A stretch of 9,925 nucleotides of DNA, from the NCBI GenBank assembly GCA_016209995.1, contig JACQVC010000422.1, positions 1-9,925 on the forward strand, read 5' to 3'. A program made the translations under genes and the position numbers. Origin of the DNA: Gemmatimonadota bacterium (GTDB taxonomy: Bacteria > Gemmatimonadota > Gemmatimonadetes > Longimicrobiales > Gaopeijiaceae). Positions 1 to 6,568 of the stretch are shown here, in pieces. Below the pieces are notes generated by a model. The model was not told where the DNA came from, did not search any database, and worked only from the letters and a program-made list of their open reading frames with translations. Positions within the stretch are counted from its first letter, which is position 1. Each line of letters starts with the position of its first letter.

Positions 1-376
1 GCTCCATCAGCTCCGCGGACGCGTGGGACGCGGAGCCGACGAGAGCTACTGTGTGGTCCTGTGGGAGGGTGCGGGCGACGCCGCGTTCGAGCGCCTGCGC
101 ATCTTCGAGTCGACCGAAGACGGATTCGCCATCGCGGGGGCTGATCTGAAGATCCGAGGCCAGGGCGATTTCTTTGGCGCGCAGCAGCACGGACGGCTGA
201 TCGATCTTCGCTACGTCGATCTCGAGCGGGATGAGGACCTGCTGCTGACGGCGCACAACCTCGCGAGGGAGCTGATCGCTCGCGACCCCGAGCTGGACAG
301 GCCCGAGCACGGGCCCATCCGCGAGCACCTCGCCGAGCGCTACGGGGAACGACTCCGCATGTTCGAGGTGGGATAG
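1..376 (+). CDS. recG: ATP-dependent DNA helicase RecG, C-terminal part (5' end outside window)
   Basis: This is the last ~124 codons of RecG, the superfamily 2 helicase that reverses stalled replication forks and branch-migrates Holliday junctions in the cytoplasm. The first complete codon is at base 2, and the reading frame is open from the window edge to the TAG at 374-376. It begins with LHQLRGRVGRG, helicase motif VI with its arginine fingers, then a cysteine-containing strand (SYCVVLW). Next comes a DLKIRGQGDFFGAQQHG segment, which closely matches the RecG form (DL.LRGPGDF.G..Q.G) and not UvrB or Mfd. The tail is the helical C-terminus typical of RecG. Full-length family members are near 700 residues, so more than 80% lies upstream. 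A GTG at 23 begins an apparent ORF but lies inside motif VI and is not a start. The next gene starts 9 bases downstream, so co-transcription is likely. Mfd was the main alternative; the short tail after motif VI argues against it. Confidence 0.95.
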   Translation, partial: LHQLRGRVGRGADESYCVVLWEGAGDAAFERLRIFESTEDGFAIAGADLKIRGQGDFFGAQQHGRLIDLRYVDLERDEDLLLTAHNLARELIARDPELDRPEHGPIREHLAERYGERLRMFEVG

Positions 377-380
377 GAGG
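375..380 (+). promoter_or_regulatory. Strong Shine-Dalgarno (AGGAGG) fixing the amidase start
   Basis: A perfect AGGAGG overlaps the recG stop codon and sits 5 bases before the ATG at 386. The GTG at 380 begins inside this site, so the ATG is the better amidase start. Confidence 0.8.
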
Positions 381-385
381 TGGTC

Positions 386-2041
386 ATGAGCTCAGGTCGG
401 GTGAGTCACGTCGCGACGGCGATCACCTTGGTTTGCATCACCGGATCGTGCGCGAGCCTGCGTGGCTCGGCAGGACGGCCCCTCGCCCCGGCTCCAGTCA
501 TCGACGTCGTAGAGCTGACGGCGGACCGGATTCAGGCGGATTACGCCAGGCGTGCGTACACGGCCGTGCAGCTCACGCAGGCATTCCTGCATCGGATTTC
601 CCGCTACGAGGACTACTACAACGCGTTCATCTCGATGAACCCCGATGCCTTGGCCATCGCGGCGGATCTGGATCGCGCCTATGCGAGGACAGGTCCGGTG
701 GGGCCCCTGCATGGTGTGCCGATCGTGATCAAGGACAACATGGACTACGGCGGGCTCGTGACCACTGCGGGCTACGCGGGGTTCAGCAGCGCCACCGGCG
801 GGATCGACATGGTCCCGGATGACGACGCGGCCGTGGTCACGCGACTAAAGGAGGCGGGGGCGATCATCCTGGGGAAGACGAACCTGCCGGACTTTGCGGG
901 ACACGGGACGCGCACGGAGAGCACGGTCGCCGGCGTAACCCGCAATCCGACTCACGTTGGCAAAGCGCCGGGCGGTTCCAGCGGTGGAACCGCGACGGCC
1001 GTCAACGCCAGCTTCGCGGTGCTGGGCCTGGGGACCGAGACCGGCGGATCCATCGAGAACCCGTCCGCCGCCCAGGGCCTGGTGGGCGTAAAGCCCACGT
1101 TCGGACTCGTCCCCATGGAGGGCGTCGTGCCCATCGACGCGACGTACCGGGACGTGGTGGGGCCGATCGCCAGGACCGTTCGCGATGCGGCGATCACCCT
1201 GGATGTCCTGGCGGGTCCGACGACCGAGGATCTCGCGACCTTCGCGGCGGTGGGTCACGTCCCAGCGCAGGGATACCTCGCCGGTCTCACGGCGACCACT
1301 CTGCAAGGGAAGCGCTTCGGGCTGGTGGGCCCCGGCTGGCGCGATACGTTCCTGCCGCTCGCACCCGAAACCGAGGCGCTCTACGGGAGAGCCATCGCTA
1401 CGCTCAACGCCCGCGGCGCTGTGGTCGTCGAGGATCCCTTCAACGGGACGGGATTCGTCGAGCTGTACAAGAAGCGGCCTCGCGTGCCGACTCAAGGCGA
1501 CCACGATCTGTACGTGTACCTGCAAGGGCTGGGCGAGCAGGCGGCCTTCCACAGCATCGAGGAGTGGGAGGCGCTCGCGGGACGGCCGTTCCGCGGAGGT
1601 CGGGAGCGCCAGCCGATTGCGCGGCCCAGCGCGACGGAGGACGGCGACGCGTTCCAGGCGTGGCGCAAGGAGCTGCGGGACCTGTTCCGCTCGGTCCTGA
1701 AGGAGCATGGACTGGATGGACTCTTCTTCCCTCAGGCCGGTGCGCCGCTGCGCAATCTCGTCGAGGATCCGGCACGTCCGGACTTCAACCCCAACAACCA
1801 CCCGGAGCTGCCCAGCAACATCGTCAACGATCTGGGCGTCCCCGTCGTGACGGTGCCCTACGCGTACTATGATGATGGGACTCCGTTCGTCATCGCGTTC
1901 ATCGGTGACCTGTGGAGCGAGACCGAGCTGCTGGGCTATGCCTACGATCTCGAGCAGGCCACCAGGGCCCGCGTGGCGCCAAGGCTCACGCTCGACGCGG
2001 ATGCTGCCGGCCCGGCTCGTGACACCCATCCCTGGGAGTGA
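386..2041 (+). CDS. Amidase-signature family hydrolase, probably secreted or lipid-anchored
   Basis: This 551-residue protein belongs to the amidase signature (AS) family, serine hydrolases that cleave carboxamide bonds with a Ser-cisSer-Lys triad. The triad is visible: Lys116 in VPIVIKDNMDYGG, Ser198 in APGGSSGGTA, and nucleophile Ser222 in GTETGGSIENPSAAQG (numbering from ATG 386). The 24-residue gap between the two serines matches the family. After the nucleophile come GLVGVKPTFGLVP and GPIARTVRDAA, as in bacterial peptide-amidase-like members. The N-terminus has a hydrophobic stretch (VATAITLVCITGSC) ending at Cys22. This fits a signal peptide, perhaps a lipoprotein signal, although the lipobox TGSC is weak. 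GatA is unlikely: there is an export-like N-terminus, the protein is longer than GatA (~480), and no gatB or gatC is adjacent. The substrate (peptide C-terminal amide, acyl amide or other) cannot be read from the sequence. It starts 9 bases after recG and ends 49 bases before asnS, so it may be in their transcript. Confidence 0.88.
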   Translation: MSSGRVSHVATAITLVCITGSCASLRGSAGRPLAPAPVIDVVELTADRIQADYARRAYTAVQLTQAFLHRISRYEDYYNAFISMNPDALAIAADLDRAYARTGPVGPLHGVPIVIKDNMDYGGLVTTAGYAGFSSATGGIDMVPDDDAAVVTRLKEAGAIILGKTNLPDFAGHGTRTESTVAGVTRNPTHVGKAPGGSSGGTATAVNASFAVLGLGTETGGSIENPSAAQGLVGVKPTFGLVPMEGVVPIDATYRDVVGPIARTVRDAAITLDVLAGPTTEDLATFAAVGHVPAQGYLAGLTATTLQGKRFGLVGPGWRDTFLPLAPETEALYGRAIATLNARGAVVVEDPFNGTGFVELYKKRPRVPTQGDHDLYVYLQGLGEQAAFHSIEEWEALAGRPFRGGRERQPIARPSATEDGDAFQAWRKELRDLFRSVLKEHGLDGLFFPQAGAPLRNLVEDPARPDFNPNNHPELPSNIVNDLGVPVVTVPYAYYDDGTPFVIAFIGDLWSETELLGYAYDLEQATRARVAPRLTLDADAAGPARDTHPWE

Positions 2042-2090
2042 GCACTTGGAGACGAGGAACCGCAGCGAAGCGAAGCTCAGCGACCACAAC

Positions 2091-3377
2091 ATGCGCATCG
2101 AGCTGCGCGAGCTGGGCTCGCACGTCGGGGACGAAGTCGTCATCGAGGGTTGGGTCCAGACGGTACGCGCGCACGCTAAGGTCGCGTTTGTGGTCGTGCG
2201 CGACGGCACCGGTCTCGTCCAGGCCGTGATGGGTCGTCAGGATGTGGATCCCGCGACCTGGGAGGCCGCGACCACGGTCACTCAGGAATCGACGCTCGTG
2301 GTGACCGGCACCGTGCGAAAGGAGCCGCGTGCGCCGGGAGGCTACGAGATCGGCGTCTCCCGCTTCACGGTGCTCGCGCCCGGCGGTGAATTCCCCATCC
2401 AGCCCAAGGAGCACGGCGTCGATTTCCTGCTCGACCACCGGCACCTGTGGCTCCGCTCGACGCAGCAGCGCGCGATTCTCCGCGTGCGCGCCGAGGTCGA
2501 GCAAGCGATCCACGACTACTTCTACGAGCGCGGCTTCGTTCGCATCGACACGCCGATCCTCACGGGCGCGATCGGGGAGAGCGCCGGCACGCTCTTCGAA
2601 ACAGATTACTTCGGTGAGCGCGCTTTCCTGGCCCAGACGGGCCAGCTCTACGTCGAGGCCGCGGCGGCGGCGTTCCGCAAGGTGTACTGCTTCGGCCCCA
2701 CGTTCCGGGCGGAGAAATCGAAGACCCGTCGGCACCTGACGGAGTTCTGGATGCTCGAGCCGGAAGTGGCGTTCGCGGACTCGAACGACAACATGCGACT
2801 GCAAGAGGATCTGCTTACCTACCTGGTCCAGCGGGCCCTCGAGCGGTGCGGCGAGGAGTTGACCGTCCTGGAGCGCGACACCACGCTCCTCGAACGCGTG
2901 CGGCCTCCGTTCCCCCGCGTGAGCTACACGGAGGCTGTGGCGCGGCTGCAAGCTGCCGGCAGCAGCATCCAGTGGGGCGAGGACCTGGGCGCCGAGGATG
3001 AGACGAAGCTCGCCGCCTATGAGCTTCCGGTCTTCATCTACAATTATCCGCGTGAAGCCAAGGCCTTCTATATGAAGGAGAACCCGGACGATCCGCGCAC
3101 CGTGCTCTGCAACGACCTGCTCGCCCCCGAGGGGTACGGCGAGATCATCGGAGGAAGCCAGCGCGAGGACGACCTCGACAAGCTCCTGGCTCGCATTCGC
3201 GAGGAACATCTGCCGGAAGCGGCCTACAACTGGTATCTCGATCTTCGCCGCTACGGCACGTTTCCTCACTCCGGGTTCGGGCTCGGCCTCGAGCGCACCG
3301 TCGCGTGGATCACCGGCCGTCACCATGTGCGCGAGCTGATACCGTTCCCCAGGATGCTGCACCGGCTCACGCCCTGA
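2091..3377 (+). CDS. asnS: Asparaginyl-tRNA synthetase (AsnRS)
   Basis: This 428-residue class IIb aminoacyl-tRNA synthetase charges tRNA-Asn with asparagine in the cytoplasm. Residues ~1-110 are the OB-fold anticodon-binding domain (VVIEGWVQTVRAH... VVVRDGTGLVQAVM). The catalytic domain follows with PKEHGVDFLLDHRHLWLR, motif 2 (FGPTFRAEKSKTRRHLTEF, from Phe201, with the ATP-binding Arg206), APEGYGEIIGGSQR, and motif 3 (GFGLGLER, ending at Arg402). The ending HVRELIPFPRM is also AsnRS-like. From recalled sequences it resembles the ~438-residue Thermus AsnRS almost end to end, so AsnRS is much likelier than AspRS. The ATG at 2091 is chosen because it gives MRIELREL, matching the start of the Thermus protein. 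It lacks a clear ribosome binding site. A TTG at 2046, seven bases after GGGAG, would add 15 residues and is the alternative. The frame stays open further upstream inside the amidase gene, which is coincidental. The dehydrogenase follows after 5 bases. Confidence 0.95.
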   Translation: MRIELRELGSHVGDEVVIEGWVQTVRAHAKVAFVVVRDGTGLVQAVMGRQDVDPATWEAATTVTQESTLVVTGTVRKEPRAPGGYEIGVSRFTVLAPGGEFPIQPKEHGVDFLLDHRHLWLRSTQQRAILRVRAEVEQAIHDYFYERGFVRIDTPILTGAIGESAGTLFETDYFGERAFLAQTGQLYVEAAAAAFRKVYCFGPTFRAEKSKTRRHLTEFWMLEPEVAFADSNDNMRLQEDLLTYLVQRALERCGEELTVLERDTTLLERVRPPFPRVSYTEAVARLQAAGSSIQWGEDLGAEDETKLAAYELPVFIYNYPREAKAFYMKENPDDPRTVLCNDLLAPEGYGEIIGGSQREDDLDKLLARIREEHLPEAAYNWYLDLRRYGTFPHSGFGLGLERTVAWITGRHHVRELIPFPRMLHRLTP

Positions 3378-3382
3378 TCGCC

Positions 3383-4420
3383 GTGCTCCGCATCGTCCTC
3401 GACATGAACGATGTTCGCCCGCTTTGGGCGCTTCCCGATTGGGTGCCGGAGCGAGTGCGCGCGGCGGCACCGCATGGGTGGGAAGTGGTCGTCGTTCGCG
3501 CCGGCACGAGTGGCGCCGGCGACGGCACGCTCAGCGCGTCGCCCGAGGCCCTCGAGGCCGTCGCCAGCGCGGAGATCTATCTGGGCCTGGGCGTGGCGCC
3601 TCAGCTCCTGCGTGCCGGCCCCCAACTGCGCTGGGTACACACCGGAACGGCCGGAGTGGGCTCGCTGCTGTCACCCGAGCTGCGCCAGCGCGACATCCTG
3701 TTCACGAACTCCGCGGGCGTCCACGGGCCTGCGATGGGCGAGACGGTGCTCGCCATGATTCTCTACTTCGCCCGAGGACTCGATTTCGCCGTGAGAGGAC
3801 AGGCGGAAGGTCGCTGGTGGACCGAGCCGTTCGACGGGGTGGACTCACCCGTGCGGGAGATCAGTGGGAGCACCGTGGGGATACTCGGGTTGGGCGGGAT
3901 CGGACGGGAAGTCGCGAAACGGGTTCTTCCCCTGGGTGCAAGAGTCCTGGCCACGAAGCGACGCGCAGAGGCAGCCGCGCCCAGCGGTCTCGATGGAGTA
4001 GACCTGCTGACGGGACCGGCGGCGCTGCTGACCCTGGCACGGTCGTCTGATTACCTCGTGGTCTCGGCCCCCGAGACCGCGGAGACGCGCGGAATCGTGA
4101 GCGCCGCCCTCCTCGTTGAGATGAAGAGAGAGGCTGTGTTGGTGAACGTGTCTCGGGGCAGGCTGGTGGATGAGCAGGCGCTGGTGGAATCGCTGCGAGC
4201 GCGGCGGCTACGCGGAGCCGCGCTCGACGTCTTCCACGTCGAGCCCCTTCCGGCCGATCACCCGCTGTGGAAGCTCACCAACGTGCTCATCATACCCCAC
4301 GTTTCCGCCAGCTCGTACCGGTACTGGGAGCGCCAGTGCGAGCTGATCGAGGAGAACCTGAAGCGGTACCAGTCCGGGCGCCCGCTGCTCAACCTGGTGG
4401 ACACGCAGGCGGGCTACTGA
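3383..4420 (+). CDS. D-2-hydroxyacid dehydrogenase, NAD(P)-dependent
   Basis: This 345-residue protein is a D-isomer-specific 2-hydroxyacid dehydrogenase, interconverting a 2-hydroxy acid and its 2-keto acid with NAD(H) or NADP(H). The Rossmann fold is marked by VGILGLGGIGREVAKRV (GxGxxG at residues 169-174). The catalytic triad is present: Arg258 in VNVSRGRLVDE, Glu287 in LDVFHVEPLP and His306 in IPHVSA, with normal spacing (29 and 19). The N-terminal substrate-domain segment RWVHTGTAGVGSLL and the ILFTNSAGVHGPAMGE helix are also typical. Substrate is uncertain; glyoxylate/hydroxypyruvate reductase-like or phosphoglycerate-dehydrogenase-like are possible, but there is no C-terminal ACT domain as in many SerA proteins. 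The GTG at 3383 (VLRIVLDMNDVRPLW) is preferred because it includes the first beta strand; an ATG at 3404 would remove it. The GTG has no clear ribosome binding site but lies 5 bases after the asnS stop, suggesting translational coupling. Its TGA stop is the first part of a tandem repeat. Confidence 0.9.
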   Translation: MLRIVLDMNDVRPLWALPDWVPERVRAAAPHGWEVVVVRAGTSGAGDGTLSASPEALEAVASAEIYLGLGVAPQLLRAGPQLRWVHTGTAGVGSLLSPELRQRDILFTNSAGVHGPAMGETVLAMILYFARGLDFAVRGQAEGRWWTEPFDGVDSPVREISGSTVGILGLGGIGREVAKRVLPLGARVLATKRRAEAAAPSGLDGVDLLTGPAALLTLARSSDYLVVSAPETAETRGIVSAALLVEMKREAVLVNVSRGRLVDEQALVESLRARRLRGAALDVFHVEPLPADHPLWKLTNVLIIPHVSASSYRYWERQCELIEENLKRYQSGRPLLNLVDTQAGY

Positions 4421-4452
4421 ACCTCTGAACCTCTGAGCCTCTGAACCTCTGC
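4418..4452. repeat. Tandem repeat, four copies of an 8-bp unit (TGAACCTC)
   Basis: Starting in the dehydrogenase stop codon, TGAACCTC is repeated four times head to tail (4418-4449), followed by a partial TG. The third copy has one change (TGAGCCTC). The array fills most of the 40-base convergent junction between the dehydrogenase and mazG stops. I know of spurious short proteins with a repeated QRFRGSE-type peptide that come from the opposite strand of arrays like this, so it is probably a member of a recurrent class of microsatellite-like repeats. It forms no hairpin and is not a terminator. Confidence 0.85.
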
Positions 4453-4460
4453 GATTCTGG

Positions 4461-5354
4461 CTACTCTCCACCCTTGATCTCATCCCACAACGCGTCCAGC
4501 TCGCTGAGCGAGGCTTGTCCGAGCTTGATACCTCGTGCTGCGGCCAACCGCTCCAGGGCCTCGAATCGCGTCTGGAACTTGGCGTTTGCGCGCTGCAGGG
4601 CGGTCGTCGCATGGACGCCGCTCAGACGGGCGAGGTTCACGACCGCGAAGAGCAGATCACCCAGCTCCTCCACCAGCTCGGGAGACGGCTCGGACAATGG
4701 CGTGGCGTGCGCATCCGCGCCGGAGCGCCCGCTGGCCTCCTTTACGCCACGCAAACCTGCGTTTGCGTGGGGACCCCGGGTGAGCACTCGTTGCACTTCA
4801 TCCAGCTCTTCCGCCACTTTCCGCCATGCTCCTTCGGCGTCGTCCCAATCGAAGCCGACGCCGCTGACTCGTTCCTGAATGCGGTGGGCGCGGAGGAGCG
4901 GATCGAGTCGTGGCGTGAGACCCTCCAGCACGCCGCGACCCTGGCGCTCGCGGGCTCGGGCCTTCGTGGATTCCCAGGCTTCCTGACGGCCGTCCCCGTA
5001 CACGTGCGGGTGGCGTTCTCGCATCTTCTGCTCGAGATGGTTCACGACGGATTCGCGATCGAAGGCGGTGCGCTCTTCCGCCAGCACGATCTGGAACGCG
5101 ACGTGAAGGAGCAGGTCGCCGACCTCGGCCTCGAGCGCGCGGTCGCCGGCGCCCTCGATCGCGTCCGCGACTTCGGCGGCCTCTTCGAGCAGATAGGGCA
5201 CCAGCGACTCGGGAGTTTGCGCTCGATCCCATGGGCAGTGGGCGCGCAGATACTCGACCAACGCCAGCGCGCGATCGAGAACACCGGCCGGTTCGTGCCG
5301 GGACGTGGACGGTGACGTGCCGTCCTGAGGCTGCGGGGGTGGTTGTGGCTCCAT
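4461..5354 (-). CDS. mazG: Nucleoside triphosphate pyrophosphohydrolase MazG
   Basis: This 297-residue protein is MazG, which hydrolyses (d)NTPs to (d)NMPs and pyrophosphate, either cleaning the nucleotide pool or lowering stress alarmone levels. It has the classic two-domain layout. Domain 1 contains CPWDRAQTPESL and metal ligands in LLEEAAEVADA (Glu57, Glu58, Glu61) and AEVGDLLLH (Glu77, Asp80). Domain 2 has AEELDEVQ (Glu182, Glu183, Glu186) and VEELGDLLFAVVNLAR (Glu230, Asp233). Both metal sites look intact. E. coli MazG is 263 residues. Much of the excess here is a Gly/Ala-rich insertion at about residues 191-222, between the two metal-binding helices of domain 2, and a Pro/Gln-rich N-terminus. 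The chosen ATG at 5354 has AAGGA a few bases upstream; the frame stays open back to 5741 but that part lies in the alr gene and is low-complexity shadow. The gene is divergent from alr and convergent with the dehydrogenase. There is no mazE or mazF nearby. Confidence 0.95.
   Translation of the reverse strand: MEPQPPPQPQDGTSPSTSRHEPAGVLDRALALVEYLRAHCPWDRAQTPESLVPYLLEEAAEVADAIEGAGDRALEAEVGDLLLHVAFQIVLAEERTAFDRESVVNHLEQKMRERHPHVYGDGRQEAWESTKARARERQGRGVLEGLTPRLDPLLRAHRIQERVSGVGFDWDDAEGAWRKVAEELDEVQRVLTRGPHANAGLRGVKEASGRSGADAHATPLSEPSPELVEELGDLLFAVVNLARLSGVHATTALQRANAKFQTRFEALERLAAARGIKLGQASLSELDALWDEIKGGE
4747..4770. repeat. Perfect 10-bp inverted repeat with 4-base loop inside mazG
   Basis: CCACGCAAAC (4747-4756) and its exact reverse complement GTTTGCGTGG (4761-4770) flank a CTGC loop. 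It lies in mazG codons about 195-203, within the insertion of the second MazG domain. A perfect 10-bp stem with so small a loop is unlikely by chance at one place, although GC-rich windows of this size can yield a few near-hits. Confidence 0.75.
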
Positions 5355-5386
5355 GTTTCCTTGCGTGGCGTGGTAGTTTAGCCGAG

Positions 5387-5415
5387 TTGAAACGTCTTGC
5401 GGGTACGCGTATGAT
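5387..5415 (+). promoter_or_regulatory. Sigma-70-type promoter driving alr
   Basis: TTGAAA (5387-5392) and TATGAT (5410-5415) are separated by exactly 17 bases, each matching 5 of 6 consensus positions. The expected transcription start is near 5422, which leaves only about a dozen bases before the alr ATG at 5434. The position in the divergent mazG/alr gap supports it. No equally good promoter was found for mazG on the other strand; TAAACT (complement of 5375-5380) is a weak -10 candidate without a partner. Confidence 0.7.
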
Positions 5416-5433
5416 TGAAGCTCTCTGACCGGC

Positions 5434-6567
5434 ATGTCAACGCACTTTCGCGCTCGGGCCTGGGTCGAGGTCGACGGGGGCGCGCTGCGGCGCAACCTCG
5501 AGCGCATTCGGGAGGCGGTGGGTCCGCACCCGGCGCTGATCCCGATGCTCAAGGCGGATGCGTATGGGCTCGGCTTAGGCGGGGCGGTTCGGGCCCTCGA
5601 GCCGGCGCAGCCCTGGGGATATGGCGTGGCGACGGCGGAGGAGGGGCAGCGGCTGCGCGAGCTGGAGGTCAGGCGTCCGATCCTGGTGTGTTGCCCGATC
5701 TCTCCGGACTCGTATCCCGTTGCGGTCCAGTACGATCTCACGGTCAGCGTCTCGGACCTCGAAGCTCTCGACGGGCTCAGCGCAGCGGCCCGCGGCCTCG
5801 GGCGCCCGCTTTCGTTTCACGTCGAGATCGACACGGGGATGGGCCGCTCCGGACTGGATTGGAGGGACGCCGCGACCTGGGGAATGGAGATCGCCGGACG
5901 GACTGGCCAGGATGTCCAGTGGACCGGGTGCTTCATGCAGTTCCACTCGGCGCCGCTACCGCAGCGGCAGCAGAGCGAGACGCAGTGGGAGCGCTTCCAG
6001 GACGCGCTGACCGTCCTGCCCGTGGCACGCGAGAGACTCATGGTCCACGCGGCCAATAGCGCGGCTGCGTTGCGATTTCCCGAGTTCGCCGGCGATGCGG
6101 TCCGGCCGGGGATCTTCCTGTATGGCGGCAGCGTTGCGCCGGATCTGCCCGCTCCGGAACCCGTCGCGTCGGTTCGGGCTCGAGTACTGCGAGTACGCGA
6201 CGCGCCGCCGGGCACGACCGTGGGGTACGGAGCCACGTACCAGGCACGCGGGTGGGAACGTTGGGCCACGCTGGCCATCGGCTACGGCGATGGGCTGCCG
6301 TGCGCGCTGGCCTCGTCCGGCGAGGTTCTGCTGGGGGGTCGGCGGGTTCCCATCCGGGGGCGGATCTCCATGGACGTGACCGTAGTAGACATCACGGGCG
6401 ACGAGGGCATTCATGCCGGAGATGTAGCCACGCTCGTGGGTCGACAGGGCGACTATGAGATCACGGTGGACGAGCTCGCGAGCCGAGCGGGTACGATCAA
6501 CTATGAGATTCTGACGAGATGGACGGAGCGCTTGCCCAGGATCTGGACGAACGATGAGATGGCGTAA
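5434..6567 (+). CDS. alr: Alanine racemase, PLP-dependent
   Basis: This 377-residue protein converts L-alanine to D-alanine for peptidoglycan, using pyridoxal phosphate in the cytoplasm as a homodimer. The N-terminal TIM barrel carries the PLP lysine, Lys40, in IPMLKADAYGLGLGG. The C-terminal beta domain carries the second catalytic base, Tyr265, in TVGYGATYQARG. The phosphate-binding segment is AIGYGDGLP, and GRISMDVTVVDI is the conserved Met-Asp segment of the partner active site. Length and order match the family (360-390 residues). Two deviations stand out. The usual His in AYGHG is Leu, and the position of the carbamylated lysine of the Geobacillus enzyme (K.DTGMGR) is Glu131 in HVEIDTGMGRSG. 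The ATG at 5434 is right before the conserved N-terminus (AWVEVDGGALRRNLERI); no Shine-Dalgarno is visible in the very short leader. The inverted-repeat element begins one base after the stop codon. Confidence 0.95.
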   Translation: MSTHFRARAWVEVDGGALRRNLERIREAVGPHPALIPMLKADAYGLGLGGAVRALEPAQPWGYGVATAEEGQRLRELEVRRPILVCCPISPDSYPVAVQYDLTVSVSDLEALDGLSAAARGLGRPLSFHVEIDTGMGRSGLDWRDAATWGMEIAGRTGQDVQWTGCFMQFHSAPLPQRQQSETQWERFQDALTVLPVARERLMVHAANSAAALRFPEFAGDAVRPGIFLYGGSVAPDLPAPEPVASVRARVLRVRDAPPGTTVGYGATYQARGWERWATLAIGYGDGLPCALASSGEVLLGGRRVPIRGRISMDVTVVDITGDEGIHAGDVATLVGRQGDYEITVDELASRAGTINYEILTRWTERLPRIWTNDEMA

Positions 6568-6568
6568 G

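Noticed and set aside
386..2041. The amidase as GatA of a tRNA-dependent transamidation pathway beside asnS
   Set aside because: It has an export-like N-terminus and peptide-amidase-like motifs, is longer than GatA, and gatB and gatC are absent.
845..2209. Long antisense open frame (454 codons) opposite the amidase gene
   Set aside because: It is the frame shadow expected in GC-rich DNA; its product is Arg-rich low-complexity without any domain, and the plus strand carries a complete amidase.
1986..3470. Long antisense open frame (494 codons) opposite asnS
   Set aside because: The plus strand encodes an AsnRS with all class II motifs, and the antisense product has no recognisable domain.
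4418..4452. Tandem octamers as a CRISPR array
   Set aside because: The units are 8 bp and directly adjacent with no spacers, and no cas gene is in the window.
4461..5354. mazG as part of a MazEF toxin-antitoxin locus
   Set aside because: No mazE or mazF is present; the neighbours are a dehydrogenase and alr, so this is a stand-alone housekeeping MazG.
5355..5741. Upstream extension of mazG into the alr gene
   Set aside because: The added residues are Ser/Arg-rich and non-homologous, would lie antisense to the conserved alr N-terminus and across its promoter, and the ATG at 5354 has a ribosome site.
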